From SOKG01 sp964502665 (GTDB lineage: Bacteria; Chloroflexota; Dehalococcoidia; SZUA-161), in NCBI GenBank assembly GCA_964502665.1, contig CAZCXP010000107.1:1-8939 (forward strand): 8,939 nucleotides of DNA. Reading direction: 5' to 3'. This document shows positions 5,924-8,939 of the stretch, in pieces; within the stretch, counting starts at the first letter, position 1; every line of letters starts with the position of its first letter. The position numbers and the translations under genes are program-made. The notes under the pieces were generated by a model. That model did not search any database, was not told the DNA's origin, and saw only the letters and a program-made list of their open reading frames with translations.

Positions 5924-6234
5924 AATCCTAAACAATATCAAAATTCAAAGAGCAAATCCAAAGCTACTGGCTCTCTCCTTTGGTTAGCAATGGCAAGTTC
6001 TAAATTATAGGCTATAAATCCTAACTAGTCTAGTGTCTAGGTTTTGGGTGTTTCGTTCCGAAAACAAACTCTAGTCCGTTCATGGTTTGGCAAGCCTGTC
6101 CTGAGCCCTGGCCTTGGCTAGGCCCAAGGCTTGTCGAAGGAAGCGAAGCCGAAGGGCTTGCCACGAACGGCATCTGGCATATCAATTCTCATATTCGTTG
6201 GTGGGCAGTCGCCCACGTGAGTTCGTTTAGGATT
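5924..6234. repeat. Region bounded by a 10-bp inverted repeat
   Basis: AATCCTAAAC (5924-5933) is the exact reverse complement of GTTTAGGATT (6225-6234). The 311-bp interval contains the palindromic element at 6076-6170. It carries no ORF, and no clear target-site duplication is visible. It could be a miniature element or simply a mosaic of intergenic repeats. Confidence 0.4.
6076..6170. repeat. 95-bp palindromic intergenic repeat (CCGTTC...GAACGG)
   Basis: The outer arms are CCGTTCATGG plus CAAGCC on the left and GGCTTG plus CCACGAACGG on the right. They pair along 16 positions apart from one A/G difference and a 5-base insertion (TTTGG). An inner perfect stem GCCTTGG (6111-6117) / CCAAGGC (6124-6130) lies within. 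The words CCTGAGC, CTTGTCGAAGG and CACGAACGG are typical of a dispersed palindromic repeat I recall from many environmental bacterial genomes. Confidence 0.7.
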
Positions 6235-6301
6235 CCGGATTTCGAGTTTGGATTCTGTTACACGCAGATGCTTACTACCCTACATGAAGGGACTTACCTT
6301 C

Positions 6302-8557
6302 TTAGGGGGGCGGCCTTTTTGGTTGAATGTTCCTGGGTCGCTCTCTTGAGGCCCTCTCATTTTCATGCCCTCTGTCCTCATCGCGATAGGGGTGCGGAGG
6401 CCTGGACTCTGTACGTTTTCTGAAGGGATAGCTTGGGGTCTCTTTCTGGTCGGTTCCCAAGCGGGCACCTGGTATCTGAGACAGCTTTTCGAGCACTGCG
6501 CGACGGGAGAGATTAATCCTGCCCATGCGATCGATCTCGGTGACCATGACCATGACCTCGTCACCAACCTTAACCACATCCGCAACGCTGGGCGCCCGAT
6601 AGTCGGCCAGCTCGCTGATGTGCACCAGACCCTCTTTGCCGGGCAGGATTTCGACAAAAGCTCCGAAGTTGGTTACCCGGGTCACTCGACCGTTGTACAT
6701 CCCGCCTACCTCGACATCCCTGGTCAGCTCCTCAATTATTCTGATGGCCTTCTGGGTTGCCTCCTCACTCGGTGAGCCGATAAGGACAGTGCCATCGTTC
6801 TCCACGTCAATAGTCACCTTGGTCTCGCTCATTATCGACCTGATAGTCCTGCCCCCGGGGCCAATAACGTGGCGGATCTTCTCGGGATCAATTGTTATTT
6901 TGGTTAGCCGGGGGGCGTACTTGCTTATTTCTGGTCGGCTGGCGCTAATGGTCTCTCTCATTCTCTCCAGGATGAACAGGCGGGCATCCCTTGCCTGACT
7001 CAGACACTGCTCCATAATCTCATAGCTTACGCTCTTTATCTTGATGTCCATCTGGAGCGCTGTTATCCCCTCAGCCGTTCCTGCTACCTTAAAGTCCATA
7101 TCGCCAAGGGCGTCCTCCAGCCCCTCGATGTCGGTAAGCACGGCAAACTTGCCATTCTCTCCCGTTACCAGGCCCATGGCTACGCCGGCCACTGGTGTCT
7201 TGATGGGTACACCAGCGTCCATGAGGGACAAGGTACTGCCACAGACGCTTGCCATGGAAGTGCTGCCGTTGGAACTCAATACCTCGGAGACGAGGCGAAT
7301 TGTGTAAGGAAAATCGACCTCTTCGGGGAGCACAGGTACCAAGGCTCGTTCCGCCAGTGCTCCGTGTCCGATCTCACGACGCCCGGGAGAGCCCAGGCGC
7401 TTCACCTCGCCGGTGCTGAACGGGGGGAAGTTATAGTGGTGCATGAAACGTTTGCTCTCCTCCTGTCCAATCCCATCGATCTGTTGCTCCTCTCCTGGCG
7501 AGCCGAGGGTTGCAATAGTCAGCACTTGGGTCTGCCCTCTGGTGAACAATCCCGAGCCGTGGGTGCGAGGAAAGGCCCCCACCTCACAACTGATGGGGCG
7601 CACATCGGTTAGGCCCCGGCCATCGGGTCTGGTTCCTTTCTCCAAGATGAGTGACCTTACTCTGTCCTTAAGACCTAACTCCAAGGCTAAACTTATCTCC
7701 TGGGCAGAACAAGTGCCTCCCCACTTTGCCCCGATCTCTTCCGCAAGCTGATCCATAACCTCCTCGCGCTCTGACCGGTCTTTCCAACGAAGTCCCTGCC
7801 CAAGCTTATCCCGAATAGTGGCGGCGACATCTGTTTGGAGTTCTGCGCTGAGTTCCTTGGCCTTGAGCTCCATTTTTGGTCTGCCAAAAGCTTGGATAAG
7901 CTGTTCCTGGAGCTCGATCACCTCCTGGTTTGCCTCCTGGCCGAATTTGATTGCTTGGAGTACGATGTCCTCTGTTAGCTCCTTTGCCCCTGCCTCTACC
8001 ATGACTGGTCCTTCTCTGGTGCCGGCGATAACCAGGTCTAGCTTACTGTGGGTAAGTTGGGTGAAGGTAGGATTGAGCACATGCGCTCCATCTATGTAGC
8101 CGACTCGAGAGGCAGCCACCGGCCCGCTGAAGGGAATATCCGAGATGCCGAGTGCCGCCGACGCACCGATGATAGCCAGGACATCGGGGTCGTTCTCCTG
8201 GTCCGCCGAGAGCACAGTCATCACCACTTGAATATCGTGGCGAAAATCCTTGGGGAAAAGTGGGCGCAGTGGCCGATCAGTGAGCCTGCTTGTCAGCACT
8301 GCCCCCTGGCTGGGTCTCCCTTCTCTGCGGAAGAAACTACCGGGGATTTTCCCCGCGGCATAAAGTCTCTCTTCGTAGTCTATAGTAAGCGGCAGGAAGT
8401 CTAGCCCTTCCCTGGGTTCGGCGCTGGTGCACGCGGTAACCAGAACTACCGTCTCACCGTAGTGGACGGTGACTGCTCCGTTAGCCTGCTCAGCGAGCCT
8501 TCCGGTTTCGATGTGTAGCGCCCTTCCGGCGACATCACGCTGGAAATCGTTTGTCAT
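6302..8557 (-). CDS. pnp: Polyribonucleotide nucleotidyltransferase (PNPase)
   Basis: PNPase degrades RNA 3' to 5' by phosphorolysis and can also add nucleotides; it forms a trimeric ring in the cytoplasm. The 751 residues show the full domain order: first RNase PH domain with FFRREGRPS near residue 75, a helical linker, second RNase PH domain with TRPDGR, FTRGQTQ and SNGSTSMASVCG, a KH domain with HVIGPGG at 563-569, and an S1 domain at about 617-687. By motif comparison with the E. coli enzyme, the catalytic cluster is D482, D488 and K490 in DALGDMDFK. The C-terminal tail (about 690-751) is rich in Arg, Pro, Glu and Lys and is probably disordered. The ATG at 8557 has a modest GAGAGG site ten bases upstream. 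It follows rpsO after 42 bases, a pairing conserved in many bacteria, and probably shares its promoter. Confidence 0.97.
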   Translation of the reverse strand: MTNDFQRDVAGRALHIETGRLAEQANGAVTVHYGETVVLVTACTSAEPREGLDFLPLTIDYEERLYAAGKIPGSFFRREGRPSQGAVLTSRLTDRPLRPLFPKDFRHDIQVVMTVLSADQENDPDVLAIIGASAALGISDIPFSGPVAASRVGYIDGAHVLNPTFTQLTHSKLDLVIAGTREGPVMVEAGAKELTEDIVLQAIKFGQEANQEVIELQEQLIQAFGRPKMELKAKELSAELQTDVAATIRDKLGQGLRWKDRSEREEVMDQLAEEIGAKWGGTCSAQEISLALELGLKDRVRSLILEKGTRPDGRGLTDVRPISCEVGAFPRTHGSGLFTRGQTQVLTIATLGSPGEEQQIDGIGQEESKRFMHHYNFPPFSTGEVKRLGSPGRREIGHGALAERALVPVLPEEVDFPYTIRLVSEVLSSNGSTSMASVCGSTLSLMDAGVPIKTPVAGVAMGLVTGENGKFAVLTDIEGLEDALGDMDFKVAGTAEGITALQMDIKIKSVSYEIMEQCLSQARDARLFILERMRETISASRPEISKYAPRLTKITIDPEKIRHVIGPGGRTIRSIMSETKVTIDVENDGTVLIGSPSEEATQKAIRIIEELTRDVEVGGMYNGRVTRVTNFGAFVEILPGKEGLVHISELADYRAPSVADVVKVGDEVMVMVTEIDRMGRINLSRRAVLEKLSQIPGARLGTDQKETPSYPFRKRTESRPPHPYRDEDRGHENERASRERPRNIQPKRPPP

Positions 8558-8599
8558 CTGCTTTCAGCCTCTCTGCCATTGTTCCACCAGGCCTCTCTC

Positions 8600-8866
8600 C
8601 TACTTGCGAAGACCGAGCCTTGCTATCAGTTGTCGATAGCGATTGACATCGTTATTGCTGAGATATTGCAAGAGGCGACGCCGTTGCCCCACGAGCTTCA
8701 AAAGACCTCTCCGGGAATGGTGGTCGTGAGCGTGTGACTTGAAGTGTTCCGTCAACTGATTTATCCTCTCAGTGAGCAGCGCGACCTGGACCTCAGTTGA
8801 GCCGCTATCCCCTTCCCGAAGCTGAAACTGGTGGACAATAGCTTCCTTCTTCTCTTTCTCTATCAT
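8600..8866 (-). CDS. rpsO: 30S ribosomal protein S15
   Basis: S15 binds 16S rRNA at the central-domain three-way junction and helps assemble the small subunit platform. The product has 88 residues, the standard length. The conserved GDSGSTEVQVALL (19-31), HDHHSRRGLLKLVGQRRRLL (47-66) and the C-terminal IARLGLRK are all present. The ATG at 8866 is preferred over an in-frame ATG at 8896. It has GGAG seven bases upstream and gives the family length, while the 8896 codon begins inside the -10 side of the promoter and could not be transcribed whole. pnp follows after 42 bases. Confidence 0.97.
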   Translation of the reverse strand: MIEKEKKEAIVHQFQLREGDSGSTEVQVALLTERINQLTEHFKSHAHDHHSRRGLLKLVGQRRRLLQYLSNNDVNRYRQLIARLGLRK

Positions 8867-8896
8867 CTGATTACTCCGTTTTGCCAACGAAAACAT

Positions 8897-8926
8897 ATTA
8901 TAACATAGGACGAGAGACCATGTAAA
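8897..8926 (-). promoter_or_regulatory. Sigma-70-type promoter of rpsO-pnp
   Basis: Read on the minus strand, a -35 box TTTACA (8921-8926, five of six consensus bases) and a perfect -10 box TATAAT (8897-8902) are 18 bases apart. Transcription should start near 8890, leaving a leader of about 24 bases before the rpsO ATG. Confidence 0.8.
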
Positions 8927-8939
8927 TTGAGCTTCTCAC

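Larger units (their letters stand above)
5837..6301. other. 465-bp non-coding spacer between pnp and dapB, rich in inverted repeats
   Basis: No convincing gene is present on either strand; the 113-codon reading at 6082-6423 runs through a palindrome and antisense to the pnp end. The spacer holds AT-rich stretches with motifs such as TCTAAAT and ATCCTAA, several short hairpins, a long palindromic element at 6076-6170, and four CTAG tetramers between 6025 and 6074. Further hairpins are TTATAG/CTATAA at 6005-6017, TGTTTCG/CGAAAACA at 6049-6066 and GTGGGC/GCCCAC at 6201-6216. None has a T-run, so no clear terminator for pnp is seen. GAAGG/CCTTC just past the pnp stop (about 6284-6300) is only a weak stem. 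I see no riboswitch fold that I can name. Confidence 0.7.

Noticed and set aside
6025..6074. Cluster of four CTAG tetramers as a regulatory signal
   Set aside because: The spacing is irregular and the region is low-complexity, so chance or repeat origin is more likely.
6201..6216. GTGGGC-AGTC-GCCCAC hairpin as a pnp terminator
   Set aside because: No T-run follows on either strand, so it does not qualify as an intrinsic terminator.
6082..6423. 113-codon + strand ORF in the pnp-dapB spacer
   Set aside because: It crosses the palindromic repeat and the antisense of the pnp end; its composition is not protein-like and it has no ribosome binding site.
8867..8896. Longer rpsO reading from ATG 8896
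   Set aside because: It would start at the edge of the -10 box and add ten residues foreign to S15; ATG 8866 has a GGAG site and gives the standard 88 residues.

Overview
The window reads as a scaffold from an uncultured bacterium of medium G+C content. A run of exactly 100 N at 2983-3082 points to a metagenome or draft assembly. The gene order rpsO-pnp-dapB-asd-dapA facing miaB, the MiaB and PNPase sequences, the non-ATG starts and the AT-rich intergenic repeats fit Chloroflexota, class Dehalococcoidia. That placement comes from remembered gene order and sequence style, not a database search.

Left part (1-1361, + strand). This is the accessory-looking region. It opens with the 3' end of a gene encoding a fibronectin-type-III-like domain (2-355). 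Three closely packed ORFs follow: a possible 63-aa protein (318-509), a 233-aa protein with several membrane segments and an Arg-Gly-Ser repeat tail (499-1200), and a 54-aa basic protein (1197-1361) whose start overlaps the previous stop as ATGA. None of these three is a family I recognise.

Middle part (1386-2982, + strand). A near-consensus promoter drives a tRNA-Ser(GCU) gene, which ends at an intrinsic terminator. A 46-bp nested palindrome and a -10 box then lead into miaB, a tRNA methylthiotransferase whose last codons are lost in the N gap.

Right part (3085-8939, - strand). From the right edge inward, a strong promoter precedes rpsO (ribosomal protein S15) and pnp (polynucleotide phosphorylase). 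A 465-bp non-coding stretch with palindromes and inverted repeats comes next. The cluster dapB-asd-dapA follows with short spacers or overlaps. Asd makes aspartate semialdehyde, DapA condenses it with pyruvate, and DapB reduces the product, so three successive steps of the lysine/diaminopimelate pathway are encoded together. miaB and dapA converge on the gap.

The conserved genes are ordinary. The least explained material is the membrane-protein cluster at the left and the repeat-rich spacer between pnp and dapB.
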